64,000 nt of DNA from Cellulosimicrobium cellulans (GTDB taxonomy: Bacteria; Actinomycetota; Actinomycetes; Actinomycetales; Cellulomonadaceae), in the NCBI RefSeq assembly GCF_016907755.1, contig NZ_JAFBCN010000001.1:4340001-4404000 (forward strand), read 5' to 3'. This document shows, piece by piece, positions 16,357 through 25,307 of this stretch. Position 1 is the first letter of the stretch, and every line of letters starts with the position of its first letter. The translations under genes were made by a program, and so were the position numbers. The notes below the pieces were generated by a model. That model made no database searches. It worked only from the letters and a program-made list of their open reading frames with translations, and was not told where the DNA came from.

Positions 16357-16957
16357 CCTCGCCCGCCCGACGGTCGAGGGCCCCGCGCTCGCCGACGTCG
16401 TGCACCGCCTGGCCGACACGCCCCCGGACGTGCTGGACCACCCCGTGGTCGCGGCCGCCGCGCTCGTCGGCGACACCGCGGACCTGCTCGCCGGGTCCGG
16501 CGCGGTCGGCGTGCTGCGCGGTCCGCAGCGTGCCGCCGTCGAGGCGCTGTGCACGCACGCCCCGTACGCGGCGCTCGCCGGGACGGTCTGCTGGCTCCTG
16601 CGCGACGAGCACCTGCTCGCCGCGCCCGCGTCCCGGGCCGCCGCGACGCCGGGCGCGCTCGTCCGGGTCGTCGAGCAGACCGTCCCCGCGCTCGCGCTGC
16701 TGCGGACGCCGGACGAGTGGCTGCACGCGCAGGCGGCGCGCGAGGAGCTGGCCCGCGCCGTGCTCCGCGAGCTCGGGCTGCGGCCCGCGGGCGAGACCCC
16801 CGAGGTGGCCCAGGACCGGTGGGCGGCGGTGAGCACGGCGGAGCAGCGCCGGATCGCGCGCGAGATGGCGCAGGAGGCACGGCGGGCCGAGCAGCTCGCG
16901 CGCGAGCTCGCGGAGAAGCGCGCCAAGGAAGCCGCGGCGCAGTACGCAAACTACTAG
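16346..16957 (+). CDS. Unknown helical protein of MoxR-vWA operon
   Basis: The protein is 203 aa. GTG at 16346 is preferred over the ATG a few codons on because GGAAGGA lies 8-14 nt upstream. The sequence is almost entirely helical and Ala/Leu-rich, with no signal peptide or membrane segment. The last 50 residues (TAEQRRIAREMAQEARRAEQ onward) form a highly charged coiled-coil-like tail ending in AAQYANY. I do not recognise the family. Its place between the vWA protein and the adenylating enzyme suggests an adaptor or a substrate of the ligase (inference). Confidence 0.7.
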   Translation: MTDDLARPTVEGPALADVVHRLADTPPDVLDHPVVAAAALVGDTADLLAGSGAVGVLRGPQRAAVEALCTHAPYAALAGTVCWLLRDEHLLAAPASRAAATPGALVRVVEQTVPALALLRTPDEWLHAQAAREELARAVLRELGLRPAGETPEVAQDRWAAVSTAEQRRIAREMAQEARRAEQLARELAEKRAKEAAAQYANY

Positions 16958-16979
16958 CGAAGCTCCTGACGAGGACTCC

Positions 16980-18515
16980 ATGACGACACCCGACGACGCC
17001 CTCGACCTCACGCTCGACGAGTACGCCCCGGGCTCCGCGGTCGCGCTCACCGACGCCGAGCGCTGGCCCACGCTCGACGACGCCGGCCGCGCCGCGCTCG
17101 ACGCGGTGCGGAACCACCCCGCCGCGCCCGCCTGGGTCCACGTCACGGGCGACCGGCTGCGCCCCGACGACCTCCCCGTGCTGGACGACGTCGCGGCACG
17201 CCTCGCCGCGGGCCGCGCGGACACCCGTGCCGGCACCCGCGTCGAGGAACCGGCCGTGCCCTCCGGCATCGCGGACGCGCCCGGCGCCCCGCCCGCGTGG
17301 GTGGGCGCCCTCGTCGACCGGGCGCACGCCGTCGTGCCGCGGTACCGCCGGGCGCGCGACCGCGGGGAGAGCCGGGCCGGGTCGCCGCTCACCGCGGTCC
17401 GGCCCGTCACGCGCGACGACCTGCGGCACGACGTGGCGTCGTTCGTGCCGGTGGACGTGCCGCTGGGGCGCGTGCTCGAGGGCACCAGCTCCGGCAGCAC
17501 GGGCGCGGCGGTCCGCGTGCCGCTGCACCCCGTGGCCGTCGCGGCGGACCTCGTGCTCCTGCAGCACCTCGTCACCGATTCGGCAGCAGGCGCCGGCGCG
17601 ACCTGGGAGCCCGCCCCCGGCCGCCTGGGCCTGATGAACCTCGTGGACCAGCGCGAGGCGTTCACGTACGCGTCGGCGATGACCGGGTTCCGCCGCGGAC
17701 CGGGAGTCGCCGCCCCGAGCATGGCGCGCGTCAACCTCGACCCCGGCGCCTGGAGGGACCCCGGCGACCGCGCGGCGTTCCTCGCGGCGCAGGACCCGCA
17801 GGTGGTGTCGAGCTCGCCGCTGCCGCTCCTCGCGCTCGCCCGGCTCGTGGAGGAGCAGGGCCTCGCGCTGCACCCGGTCGCGCTCGTCAGCGGGGCCGCG
17901 CACCTGTCCGACGTCGCTCGCGCGCGCCTGCGCGCCACGTGGGACGTCCCCGTCGTCGACCTCTACGGGCTGCGCGAGACGGGCGCGGTCGCGGCCCGCA
18001 CCGACGCGGGGCCGTTCGTCGTCGTCGCGGGCCGACGCGTCTGGGTCGAGGCCCTCGACGACGACGGCGCGCCCGTCCCCGACGGCGACCTCGGCGAGGT
18101 CGTCGTCACGGTCGACGAGAACCCGTACCTGCCGCTGCTGCGCTACCGCACCGGCGACCGCGCGCGGATCGTGCGGCGCGACGCGCGGGTCGAGCTGCAC
18201 GACCTGGAGGGACGGTCGCCCGTGCGCTACCTGCGGCCCGACGGCGCGTGGGTGCCGTCGGTCGACGCCGCCCAGCACCTCCAGGCCCACGGCATGGCCG
18301 CGTGGCAGCTCCACCAGGCGGCCGACGGGAACGTCGTGCTCGACGTCGTCCCGGACGCCCCGGGCGACGCCGGGTCGCAGGCCGCGCGCGCCGCGGGGGA
18401 CGCCGTCGGGCACCTGGTGGGACGTCGCGTCACCGTGCGCGAGGTGAGCCCGGCCCGGCTCGGGGCCGGCCGGGCCCGCCGCTGGTCGAGCGACGTGCCC
18501 GGCGGGGCCGCGTGA
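16980..18515 (+). CDS. PaaK-like acyl-adenylate-forming enzyme, last gene of MoxR-vWA operon
   Basis: The protein is 511 aa, with ATG preceded by GACGAGGACTCC. ANL-superfamily motifs are visible: the AMP-binding P-loop LEGTSSGSTGAAVRVP (from about 166), DLYGLRETGAVA (about 327-338) and LRYRTGDRARI (about 387-397). The arrangement is closest to phenylacetate-CoA ligase-like proteins. The C-terminal segment GAGRARRWSSD sits where such enzymes usually have a catalytic Lys in a G-K-x-R-R context, so the Lys appears replaced by Arg. Full ligase activity is therefore uncertain; adenylation only, or transfer to an unusual acceptor, is possible. It is 22 nt after the previous stop and is the last gene before a convergent gene. 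Confidence 0.82.
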   Translation: MTTPDDALDLTLDEYAPGSAVALTDAERWPTLDDAGRAALDAVRNHPAAPAWVHVTGDRLRPDDLPVLDDVAARLAAGRADTRAGTRVEEPAVPSGIADAPGAPPAWVGALVDRAHAVVPRYRRARDRGESRAGSPLTAVRPVTRDDLRHDVASFVPVDVPLGRVLEGTSSGSTGAAVRVPLHPVAVAADLVLLQHLVTDSAAGAGATWEPAPGRLGLMNLVDQREAFTYASAMTGFRRGPGVAAPSMARVNLDPGAWRDPGDRAAFLAAQDPQVVSSSPLPLLALARLVEEQGLALHPVALVSGAAHLSDVARARLRATWDVPVVDLYGLRETGAVAARTDAGPFVVVAGRRVWVEALDDDGAPVPDGDLGEVVVTVDENPYLPLLRYRTGDRARIVRRDARVELHDLEGRSPVRYLRPDGAWVPSVDAAQHLQAHGMAAWQLHQAADGNVVLDVVPDAPGDAGSQAARAAGDAVGHLVGRRVTVREVSPARLGAGRARRWSSDVPGGAA

Positions 18516-18519
18516 CGCC

Positions 18520-19248
18520 TCAGCCGAGCTGCCCGACCGGACGGTAGACGACCGAGGAGGCCTTGTTGTCGAACGTGCCCAGCGTCGCGCAGTGCGGTGT
18601 GCAGTTCTTCTTCGCCCCCGCGTAGCTGTACGCGTCGTACAGGGTCACCCAGCAGCCCGCGTAGGTCGTGGCGGACGTGACGACGTTGTTCATGAGCAGG
18701 TTCGCGAGGTTCGGGAAGCCGTAGGTCGAGCCGCCGTAGCAGCCGTTGGTGCCGGAGCCGTAGAGCACCTTCGACGCGCCCTTGTAGTTGGCGTCCCGCC
18801 ACAGCACGCCCAGGACGAGCGAGCTGGCGGCGGCGGCGGCGGTCACGCGCTCCGTCCCGGCGAGGCGCTGCCCGGCCGAGGCCGACGACGCCGACGCGTT
18901 GAGCTCCGAGACCACGCCCTCCACCTCCGCCGCCGTCGCGTCGGCGAGCCGGGACGGGGCGACGTCGCCGCCCGAGACGAACTCGAGCGCCTCCTCGAGC
19001 GAGCCGAAGCACACCTCGGGCGCGGGCGGGAGCGTGTCGGGGTCCTGGCCGGGCAGGAGAGGCTGCGCCTCGACCGCACAGCTCTCGCCGGTCGAGACCT
19101 GCGCGTCCGCGGCGGGGTCGGTGCCACGGTCCCAGGTCACGACCCGCAGGTCCGGCTCCGACGCGAGGGCGGGCGTCGCCGCGGCGGCGCTGAGGGCGAG
19201 TCCGGCGACGAGCGCGGCGGACAGGACGCGGAGCGAGGATCTGGTCAT
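18520..19248 (-). CDS. Secreted protein with I36/SMPI-like C-terminal domain
   Basis: The protein is 242 aa. ATG at 19248 follows AGAAGGAGAAACC on its strand. The N-terminus is a classic Sec signal (MTRSSLRVLSAALVAGLALS with cleavage near ALAS). The C-terminal ~90 residues hold a Tyr/Gly/Cys-rich Greek-key-like domain: WRDANYKGASKVLYGSG, CYGGSTYGFPNLANLLMNN, AGCWVTLYDAYSYAGAKKNC. That is the pattern of peptidase inhibitor family I36 (Streptomyces metalloproteinase inhibitor, a beta/gamma-crystallin fold). The middle is a variable Ser/Ala-rich region. It is divergent from a secreted subtilase. An inhibitor or cell-surface beta/gamma-crystallin role is inference. Confidence 0.75.
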   Translation of the reverse strand: MTRSSLRVLSAALVAGLALSAAAATPALASEPDLRVVTWDRGTDPAADAQVSTGESCAVEAQPLLPGQDPDTLPPAPEVCFGSLEEALEFVSGGDVAPSRLADATAAEVEGVVSELNASASSASAGQRLAGTERVTAAAAASSLVLGVLWRDANYKGASKVLYGSGTNGCYGGSTYGFPNLANLLMNNVVTSATTYAGCWVTLYDAYSYAGAKKNCTPHCATLGTFDNKASSVVYRPVGQLG

Positions 19249-19318
19249 GGTTTCTCCTTCTGCGTGGGCCACGCCCCCGGGTTCGCACCCCGTGGACCTG
19301 CCGCGGGAAGGGGACTCC

Positions 19319-19380
19319 CACAGGACGGCCACGTCCTGTGACCCCGCCCGCATCGTAGAGCGTGCCGGCCCCGTTGTCTC
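19319..19380 (-). promoter_or_regulatory. Promoter and 22-bp palindrome for the I36-like gene
   Basis: On the minus strand GAGACA (19375-19380), 17 bp and TACGAT (19352-19357) form a plausible promoter. CACAGGACG-gcca-CGTCCTGTG at 19319-19340 is a perfect 9-bp inverted repeat starting about 12 bp after the -10 box, where it could be an operator or a 5' UTR hairpin. Confidence 0.5.
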
Positions 19381-19536
19381 CGGCTCGAGGGCCGTACCAG
19401 CACCTGCCGCTGGGCAGGTCAGGCACTCGTTGGTTACCGTGCTCGGGTGGCCTCCGTCCCACCCGGGCGAGACCGCTGGGAAGGACCCATCCACGAACCC
19501 TTCGCCGAACCGGCCCTGCCGGGGAGATGAGTGTCG

Positions 19537-22500
19537 ATGAAGCACCGTTCTCTACCTGTGTCGCTGACCGCCGCCGCCGCGAGCCTCGCCGTCGTCGCCG
19601 CGGCCGCAGCCCCTGCTGTCGCGGACCCGCCGCCCGACCCCGGGGACTCCCTCGGCGTGCAGTCGGGCGCGTCCCTCGCCCCGACCGACAAGGTCGCCCC
19701 GTCCCTCGCGAAGGCGAGCGGCACCGTCACGGCGTTCGTCGAGCTCGACGCGCCGTCGGCCGTCGACCTCGCCGCGCAGGGCGCGAGCCCCCAGGAGGTC
19801 GAGGCCAACGCGCAGGAGGTCGCCCAGCTCGCGGACGACGTCGTCCCGCAGCAGGCGACCGCCCGCAGCGCGGGCGCGCGGAACCCGCAGCAGGTGTCGG
19901 TCACGAGCACGCTCGTCGCGGGCGTCGTCGTCACGGGTGACGCGGCCCGCGTGCGCGACCTCGCGCGCGACGCCTCCGTCGTCACGGTCTACCGGATCAT
20001 CCCCAAGAAGCCGGCGAACAAGGGCACGGACGTGTTCACGCGGGCGCTCGAGACGTGGCAGAGCACCGGCCTCACCGGCGAGGGCGTGCGCATCGGCATC
20101 ATCGACACAGGGCTCGACTACACGCACAAGGCGTTCGGCGGCCCCGGCACGCAGGAGGCGTTCGACGAGGCGTACGGCGACCGCGGCACCGGCCCGGTCC
20201 CCGACGGCACGTTCGACGAGCTGAAGTTCCTCGGCGGGCACGACTTCGCGGGCTACGACTACGACGCGAGCGGCACGGTCCCCGGCACGACGCTCGTGCC
20301 GACGCCCGACGAGAACCCCATCGACTCGCTCGACTCGGTCGGCTCCGGGCACGGTTCCCACGTGGCCGGCACGACGGCGGCGTACGGCGTCACCGCGGAC
20401 GGCGAGACGTTCGACGGCGACTACTCCACCCTCACCGACATCTCCGACTGGCAGGTCGGTCCGGGCTCCGCGCCCGAGGCGGGCCTGTACGCGCTCAAGG
20501 TGTTCGGCGACCTCGGCGGCTCGACGGGCGTCGTCGTCGACGCGCTCGAGTGGGCGGCCGACCCGAACGGCGACGGCGACCTGTCCGACCGTCTCGACAT
20601 CGTCAACCTCTCCCTCGGCTCCGACGGCTCGCCCGCGGACGACCCCGAGAACCTCTTCATCGACCAGCTCTCGCGCCTGGGCACGCTGTCCGTCATCGCG
20701 TCGGGCAACGCGGGCGACGTGACCGACGTCGGCGGCTCGCCCGGCAACGCGCGCACCGCCCTCACGGTGGCGAACTCGGTCGGCGACACCCAGACGTTCG
20801 ACGCGGTGCGGGTCGACGCCCCCGCGGCGCTCGCGGGCGAGTACCCCGCCCAGAACTCCCAGGACTACGCGGGCGGCGCCGACGTGACCGCCCCGGTCGC
20901 GTTCGTCGCGGGCGACTTCACCGGCTGTGCGGCGTTCACGCCCGAGCAGGCGGCGGCCGTCGCGGGCAAGATCGCGTTCCTGTACTGGGACGACAACGAC
21001 GCGACGCGCGCGTGCGGCAGCGCCGCGCGGTTCAACAACGCGCAGGCCGCGGGTGCGGTCGGCGTGCTGCTGTCCTCCGAGCTCTCGTCGTTCGTCGCCG
21101 GCATCGCGGGCAACGCGGGCATCCCCGGCGCCCAGCTCACCGGCCCGAGCCACGACGCGCTGCGCCCGGCGATCGAGGCCGGCGAGGTCACGATGACCGT
21201 CGGCCCGTCGTTCGCGCTGTCGTCGTTCGTCTCCATCCCGGAGATCGGCGACACGCTCAACAGCGGGTCGTCGCGCGGCGTGCACGGCTCGCTCGGCATC
21301 GCCAAGCCCGACGTCGCGGCCCCCGGCACGGGGATCGCCTCCGTCGCGTCCGGTCACCTGGACGGCGCGAGCATCAAGTCCGGCACCTCGATGGCCACCC
21401 CGCACGTCGCCGGCATCGCCGCGCTCGTCAAGGAGGCCCACCCGGGCTGGGCGCCGGCCGAGGTCAAGGCGTCCGTCATGAACACCGCGACGCACGACGT
21501 CTTCACCGGGCCGTCGGGCACGGGCACCGCCTACGGTCCCGAGCGGGTGGGCTCCGGCCGCGTCGACGCCGTCGACGCCGTCGAGAACACGACGCTGGCC
21601 TACGCCTCGCAGGACTCCGACCAGGTGTCCGTGGCGTTCGGCGTCGTGCCGGTCGGCCAGGACACCGTGACGGTGCGCAAGACCGTGACCGTGCAGAACA
21701 CGGGCGACACCCCGAAGACGTACGCGACGAGCTTCGCGCAGTCGAGCACCGCGGGCGGCGCGACCGTGTCCGTCGCCCCGGCGTCGGTCACCGTCCCCGC
21801 GGGGCAGCGCACGGTCGTCACCGTGACGCTCACCGCGGACCCCGCGACGCTCGCCAAGGAGCTCGACCCGACGTCGTCCGCCGACTCCGGGCTCGGCGTG
21901 CCGCGCGACTTCGTGTCGTCGGTCAGCGGTCGCGTCGTCCTGACCCCGACGGACGGCACCGCCGCGCTGCGGGTCCCCGTCCAGGCGTCGCCGAAGCTCG
22001 TGAGCGACCTGTCGGGCCAGGCCGTCGCCTTCCCGGGCACGGCCACCACCGCCGACCTCGACCTCGACGGCCGGGGCGTGGCGTCCGGCGGCTGGTTCTC
22101 GGTCGTCGCACCGTTCGAGCTCAAGACGACGAGCCCGCGCCTCGAGGCGGACGCGGCGGTCGGTGCCTCGGCCTCCGCTATCGCGGCGGCCGACGTGCGC
22201 GCGGTCGGCTTCACGTCGACCGCCCCGCAGGTCGCCGCGGACGGCGGTGACCCGGCGGACGGCGTCATCGGCATCGGCGTCGCGGTCGACGGGCAGTGGG
22301 CGAGCCTCGGCTCGGTCTCGATCCCGGCGGTCGAGGTGGACGTCGACTCCGACGGCACGGCCGACTTCGAGGTCGCGGCGATCAAGTACAACAGCGAGAC
22401 GGACCTGACCCTCGCGGCCACGTTCACGCTCAAGGACTGGACAGCGCCGGACGGGAAGAAGTACAAGGCGGGCGCCAACGTCGACCTCCAGCCGATCAAC

Positions 22501-23160
22501 TCCGTGTGGGGGAACGTCGACACCTCGGTGTTCGACAACAACGTCGTCGTGATCCCGGTGGGCATCGGGTCGCTCGGCATCGAGGAGGGCGACGTGCCGA
22601 CCTTCCAGGTCCTCACGTACTCGCCCTACTCGCAGGCCGCCGACCAGCTCGTCGACGCGACCGAGACGTTCACGGGCGACCCGTACGACCCGGCCTACTG
22701 GTTCGACGGCGGCGACCAGCTCCTGTACGTCGGGGCGGACGACACGTCGATCCCGGTGCACCGCTCGGAGTCGGCGGTCGAGGCGGGCAGCGGCAAGCTC
22801 CTGCTGCTGCACCTGCACAACGCGACGCCGACCAAGCGCTGGCAGACCGTGGACGTCTCGACGTCCGCCGTTGTCGACGCGACGGTCACGGCCGAGGCGC
22901 GCTGCCTCGGCGGCAAGGCGCACGTGGCGGTCCGCGTGCTCAACGAGTCGGGCGCGACGGCCGACGTCGTGGTCACCACGCCGTACGGGGAGAAGACGTT
23001 CCCGAACGTCAAGGACGGCAAGAACGCCTACCAGTCGTTCTCGTCGCGCGCGGCGTCGTTCGACGCCGGCTCCGTCACCGCGACCCTCACCGCCGAGGTC
23101 GGCGGCGAGGAGGTCACGACGACCTACGACGCCGACTACGAGGCGCTGAGCTGCTCCTGA
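19537..23160 (+). CDS. Secreted subtilisin-like serine protease (S8) with PA insert
   Basis: The protein is 1,207 aa. ATG at 19537 has GGGGAG 10 nt upstream; a GTG at 19531 is the alternative. A Sec signal ends near PAVADPP. An I9-like propeptide region runs to about 165. The S8 triad is intact: Asp190 in IGIIDTGLDYTH, His272 in GSGHGSHVAGT, Ser618 in SGTSMATPHVAG. A protease-associated insert (about 430-560, CAAFTPEQ...NNAQAAGAVGVLL) lies between His and Ser. The long C-terminal part contains Fn3/CARDB-like beta domains, typical of large lactocepin-like secreted subtilases. It should degrade extracellular protein. A strong terminator follows. Confidence 0.95.
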   Translation: MKHRSLPVSLTAAAASLAVVAAAAAPAVADPPPDPGDSLGVQSGASLAPTDKVAPSLAKASGTVTAFVELDAPSAVDLAAQGASPQEVEANAQEVAQLADDVVPQQATARSAGARNPQQVSVTSTLVAGVVVTGDAARVRDLARDASVVTVYRIIPKKPANKGTDVFTRALETWQSTGLTGEGVRIGIIDTGLDYTHKAFGGPGTQEAFDEAYGDRGTGPVPDGTFDELKFLGGHDFAGYDYDASGTVPGTTLVPTPDENPIDSLDSVGSGHGSHVAGTTAAYGVTADGETFDGDYSTLTDISDWQVGPGSAPEAGLYALKVFGDLGGSTGVVVDALEWAADPNGDGDLSDRLDIVNLSLGSDGSPADDPENLFIDQLSRLGTLSVIASGNAGDVTDVGGSPGNARTALTVANSVGDTQTFDAVRVDAPAALAGEYPAQNSQDYAGGADVTAPVAFVAGDFTGCAAFTPEQAAAVAGKIAFLYWDDNDATRACGSAARFNNAQAAGAVGVLLSSELSSFVAGIAGNAGIPGAQLTGPSHDALRPAIEAGEVTMTVGPSFALSSFVSIPEIGDTLNSGSSRGVHGSLGIAKPDVAAPGTGIASVASGHLDGASIKSGTSMATPHVAGIAALVKEAHPGWAPAEVKASVMNTATHDVFTGPSGTGTAYGPERVGSGRVDAVDAVENTTLAYASQDSDQVSVAFGVVPVGQDTVTVRKTVTVQNTGDTPKTYATSFAQSSTAGGATVSVAPASVTVPAGQRTVVTVTLTADPATLAKELDPTSSADSGLGVPRDFVSSVSGRVVLTPTDGTAALRVPVQASPKLVSDLSGQAVAFPGTATTADLDLDGRGVASGGWFSVVAPFELKTTSPRLEADAAVGASASAIAAADVRAVGFTSTAPQVAADGGDPADGVIGIGVAVDGQWASLGSVSIPAVEVDVDSDGTADFEVAAIKYNSETDLTLAATFTLKDWTAPDGKKYKAGANVDLQPINSVWGNVDTSVFDNNVVVIPVGIGSLGIEEGDVPTFQVLTYSPYSQAADQLVDATETFTGDPYDPAYWFDGGDQLLYVGADDTSIPVHRSESAVEAGSGKLLLLHLHNATPTKRWQTVDVSTSAVVDATVTAEARCLGGKAHVAVRVLNESGATADVVVTTPYGEKTFPNVKDGKNAYQSFSSRAASFDAGSVTATLTAEVGGEEVTTTYDADYEALSCS

Positions 23161-23177
23161 GCCGCTCACCGCACCGC

Positions 23178-23213
23178 GCGAGGGCCGTCACCCGTCCGGG
23201 TGGCGGCCCTCGC
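23178..23213 (+). terminator. Hairpin terminator of subtilase gene
   Basis: The 16-bp arms at 23178-23193 and 23198-23213 (GCGAGGGCCGTCACCC / GGGTGGCGGCCCTCGC) have one G-U pair and a 4-nt loop, beginning 18 nt after the stop. Confidence 0.85.
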
Positions 23214-23266
23214 CGCGTCAGGGGCCGGAGCGGGCCCGAGCCGACGGCGGCGGCTACGCTCGCGGC

Positions 23267-23956
23267 GTGAGCGACTTCCCCACCCCTGACACGTTCTTCG
23301 CCCTGCGCCCCGGCCCCGCCGCAGGGACGGGTCCTGCCGGAGGCCCCGGCCTGCGCCTCACGGTGCACGACCTGGGCGAGCTCGTCCTGCCGAGCGGCCG
23401 GCTCGAGGCGTCCGACCCGTTCACGCTGCTCGGCGAGGGTCTCGTCGTGCGCGTCGAGCCGGGCCGCTACCCCGTGCGCGTCACCGTCGCCGACGTCTCC
23501 GACGAGCAGGACGGCTCCCACCTGCGCGAGGCGTACCTGAGCGTCGTGCTCGCCGAGGGCGAGGTGGCGGCCGTCGAGCCGGTCGTGCCCGAGGGCGCCG
23601 ACGGGCCGCCCGAGGCCGGCGCCGCGTTCGGCGTGCCCGTCGACGCCGGGACCGTCGCGTTCGCGGACGCCGACGCCGTCGCGCGGCTCATGCCGCAGGG
23701 CGACTGGTACGACGAGGTGTTCGACGACGGCACGGACACGAGCTGGTTCGCGCTCACGGACTCCCCCGACCACCTGCGCGAGGGGTCGGCGAACATCCTG
23801 CTCCCGGGCGCGCAGGACGGCGAGAACGTCGTGCTCTCGCACTCGGGCTGGGGCGACGGCTTCTACCCGCTCGTGCGGACCGTCGCGGCCGACGGCACGG
23901 TGCTGGGCCTGCACCTCGACCTCCTCGTCGCGCTCCCGGACGAGGACGACGACTGA
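23267..23956 (+). CDS. DUF4241 domain protein
   Basis: The protein is 229 aa. GTG at 23267 lies 6 nt after TACGCT (23255-23260), the -10 of a leaderless transcript. The C-terminal half fits DUF4241: GVPVDAGTVAFADADAVARL, then NILLPGAQDGENVVLSHSGWGDGFYPLV. The N-terminal half contains LVVRVEPGRYPVRVTVADV, also typical. No signal peptide or membrane helix is present, so it is probably cytoplasmic. The family occurs widely in actinobacteria without an assigned role. It stands alone between the subtilase terminator and an alpha/beta hydrolase. Confidence 0.85.
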   Translation: MSDFPTPDTFFALRPGPAAGTGPAGGPGLRLTVHDLGELVLPSGRLEASDPFTLLGEGLVVRVEPGRYPVRVTVADVSDEQDGSHLREAYLSVVLAEGEVAAVEPVVPEGADGPPEAGAAFGVPVDAGTVAFADADAVARLMPQGDWYDEVFDDGTDTSWFALTDSPDHLREGSANILLPGAQDGENVVLSHSGWGDGFYPLVRTVAADGTVLGLHLDLLVALPDEDDD

Positions 23957-24052
23957 CCGGAGCCTCGTCCCGGCGCCCGCCCGCGCGCGCCCCGGGCGGG
24001 ACGCTCCTAACCTGGTGACGTTCCCGGACCGTCCCACGAAGGCAGGGCCACC

Positions 24053-25288
24053 ATGCCCAGACACGGCACGCGCACGAGCGAGCTCGCCGGACGCTTCTCC
24101 CAGGACGCCGGCTGGGACTACGAGATCCGCACGACCCTCGGCGGTGCGTTCTCCGGCGCCGCCGACGTGGGCGAGGTCCTCGCGGCCGTCGCCGACGTGG
24201 GGAAGGACCACCGCGCGTGGTTCCGCGCCTGGGACGCGCTGGGCGACCGGCTGGCCGCCGTGGGCGAGTCGTCCGCCGTGGCCGGGCACCCCGTGAGCGC
24301 CGCCTCGGCGTACCTGCGCGCGTCGGCCTACTACGCCGTCGCGGTGAACGCGGTCGCGGGGCTCGAGGACGAGTCCCCGCTCGTGCCGACGTTCCGCAAG
24401 CACCGGGCCGCGTGGGACCGCTGGGTCGACCTCGTCGACCTGGACGTCGAGCGGGTGGCGATCGACTACGAGGGCACCGAGCTCCCGGGGTACTTCTTCC
24501 GCGCCGCGGGTGACGGGGGCTCGGGCACGGCGCCACGACCCGTCGTCGTCGCCGTGAACGGCTCGGACGGCTCGCTGACGTCGCTGTGGTCGGCGTGCGT
24601 GTCGGGCGCTCTGCGCCGCGGGTACCACGCGCTCGTGTTCGACGGCCCCGGCCAGCAGTCCGTGCTCTTCGAGCACGGCGTCCCGTTCCGCCCCGACTTC
24701 GAGGCCGTCCTCACGCCCGTCCTGGACACCGTGGTGGCACGGCCCGACGTCGATCCCGAGCGGGTCGCCGTCTACGGGATCAGCCAGGCCGGCTACTGGG
24801 TCACGCGCGCGCTCGCGTTCGAGCACCGGCCGGCCGCCGCGGTCGTCGACCCGGGGGTGGTGGACGTCGCGACGTCGTGGGAGCGCGAGGTGCCCACGAG
24901 CCTGCTCAAGCTGCTCGACAAGGGCGACGACCACGCGTTCGACCGCGACATGGAGCTGGGGATGCGCTTCTCGAAGGGCACCGCGCGGACGTGGCGCTTC
25001 CGCGCGCGGCCGTACGGCGTCGACGGGTACGCGGCGACGCTGCGCGAGGTGCGCCGGTACGACGCCACGGACGTCGCCGGGCAGGTCACGACGCCGCTGC
25101 TGGTCACGAGCCCCGAGGACGAGCAGTTCTGGCCGGGCCAGTCGGAGCGCCTGGCCGCGATCGTGCCGGGCGCCACGGTCGTCACGTTCAGCGACGGCGA
25201 GGGCGCGAGCGGGCACTGCCAGCCCCTGGCCCGCGCCCTCACCGAGCAGCGCATGTTCGACTGGCTCGACGAGCGGCTCGCCCGGTAG
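24053..25288 (+). CDS. Alpha/beta hydrolase, FrsA/dihydropseudooxynicotine hydrolase-like
   Basis: The protein is 411 aa. ATG 24053 is preceded by GAAGGCAGGGCCACC. A helical N-terminal part (about 1-125, AWDALGDRLAAVGE, YLRASAYYAVAV) precedes the alpha/beta core, as in the FrsA/DPH-type hydrolases. The nucleophile elbow is YGISQAGYW (Ser near 240), the oxyanion region VVAVNGSDGS, the acid in SPEDEQFWPGQ, and the histidine in ASGHCQPLA. It probably hydrolyses a small C-C, ester or amide substrate in the cytoplasm; the substrate is unknown. It converges on the ebo operon with only 19 bp between stops and no visible hairpin. Confidence 0.9.
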   Translation: MPRHGTRTSELAGRFSQDAGWDYEIRTTLGGAFSGAADVGEVLAAVADVGKDHRAWFRAWDALGDRLAAVGESSAVAGHPVSAASAYLRASAYYAVAVNAVAGLEDESPLVPTFRKHRAAWDRWVDLVDLDVERVAIDYEGTELPGYFFRAAGDGGSGTAPRPVVVAVNGSDGSLTSLWSACVSGALRRGYHALVFDGPGQQSVLFEHGVPFRPDFEAVLTPVLDTVVARPDVDPERVAVYGISQAGYWVTRALAFEHRPAAAVVDPGVVDVATSWEREVPTSLLKLLDKGDDHAFDRDMELGMRFSKGTARTWRFRARPYGVDGYAATLREVRRYDATDVAGQVTTPLLVTSPEDEQFWPGQSERLAAIVPGATVVTFSDGEGASGHCQPLARALTEQRMFDWLDERLAR

Positions 25289-25307
25289 GACCCGAGCTCC
25301 TCCGTGG

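Noticed and set aside
19552-23169. 1,205-codon open frame antisense to the subtilase
   Set aside because: Same GC artefact; the sense strand has an intact S8 triad and signal peptide.
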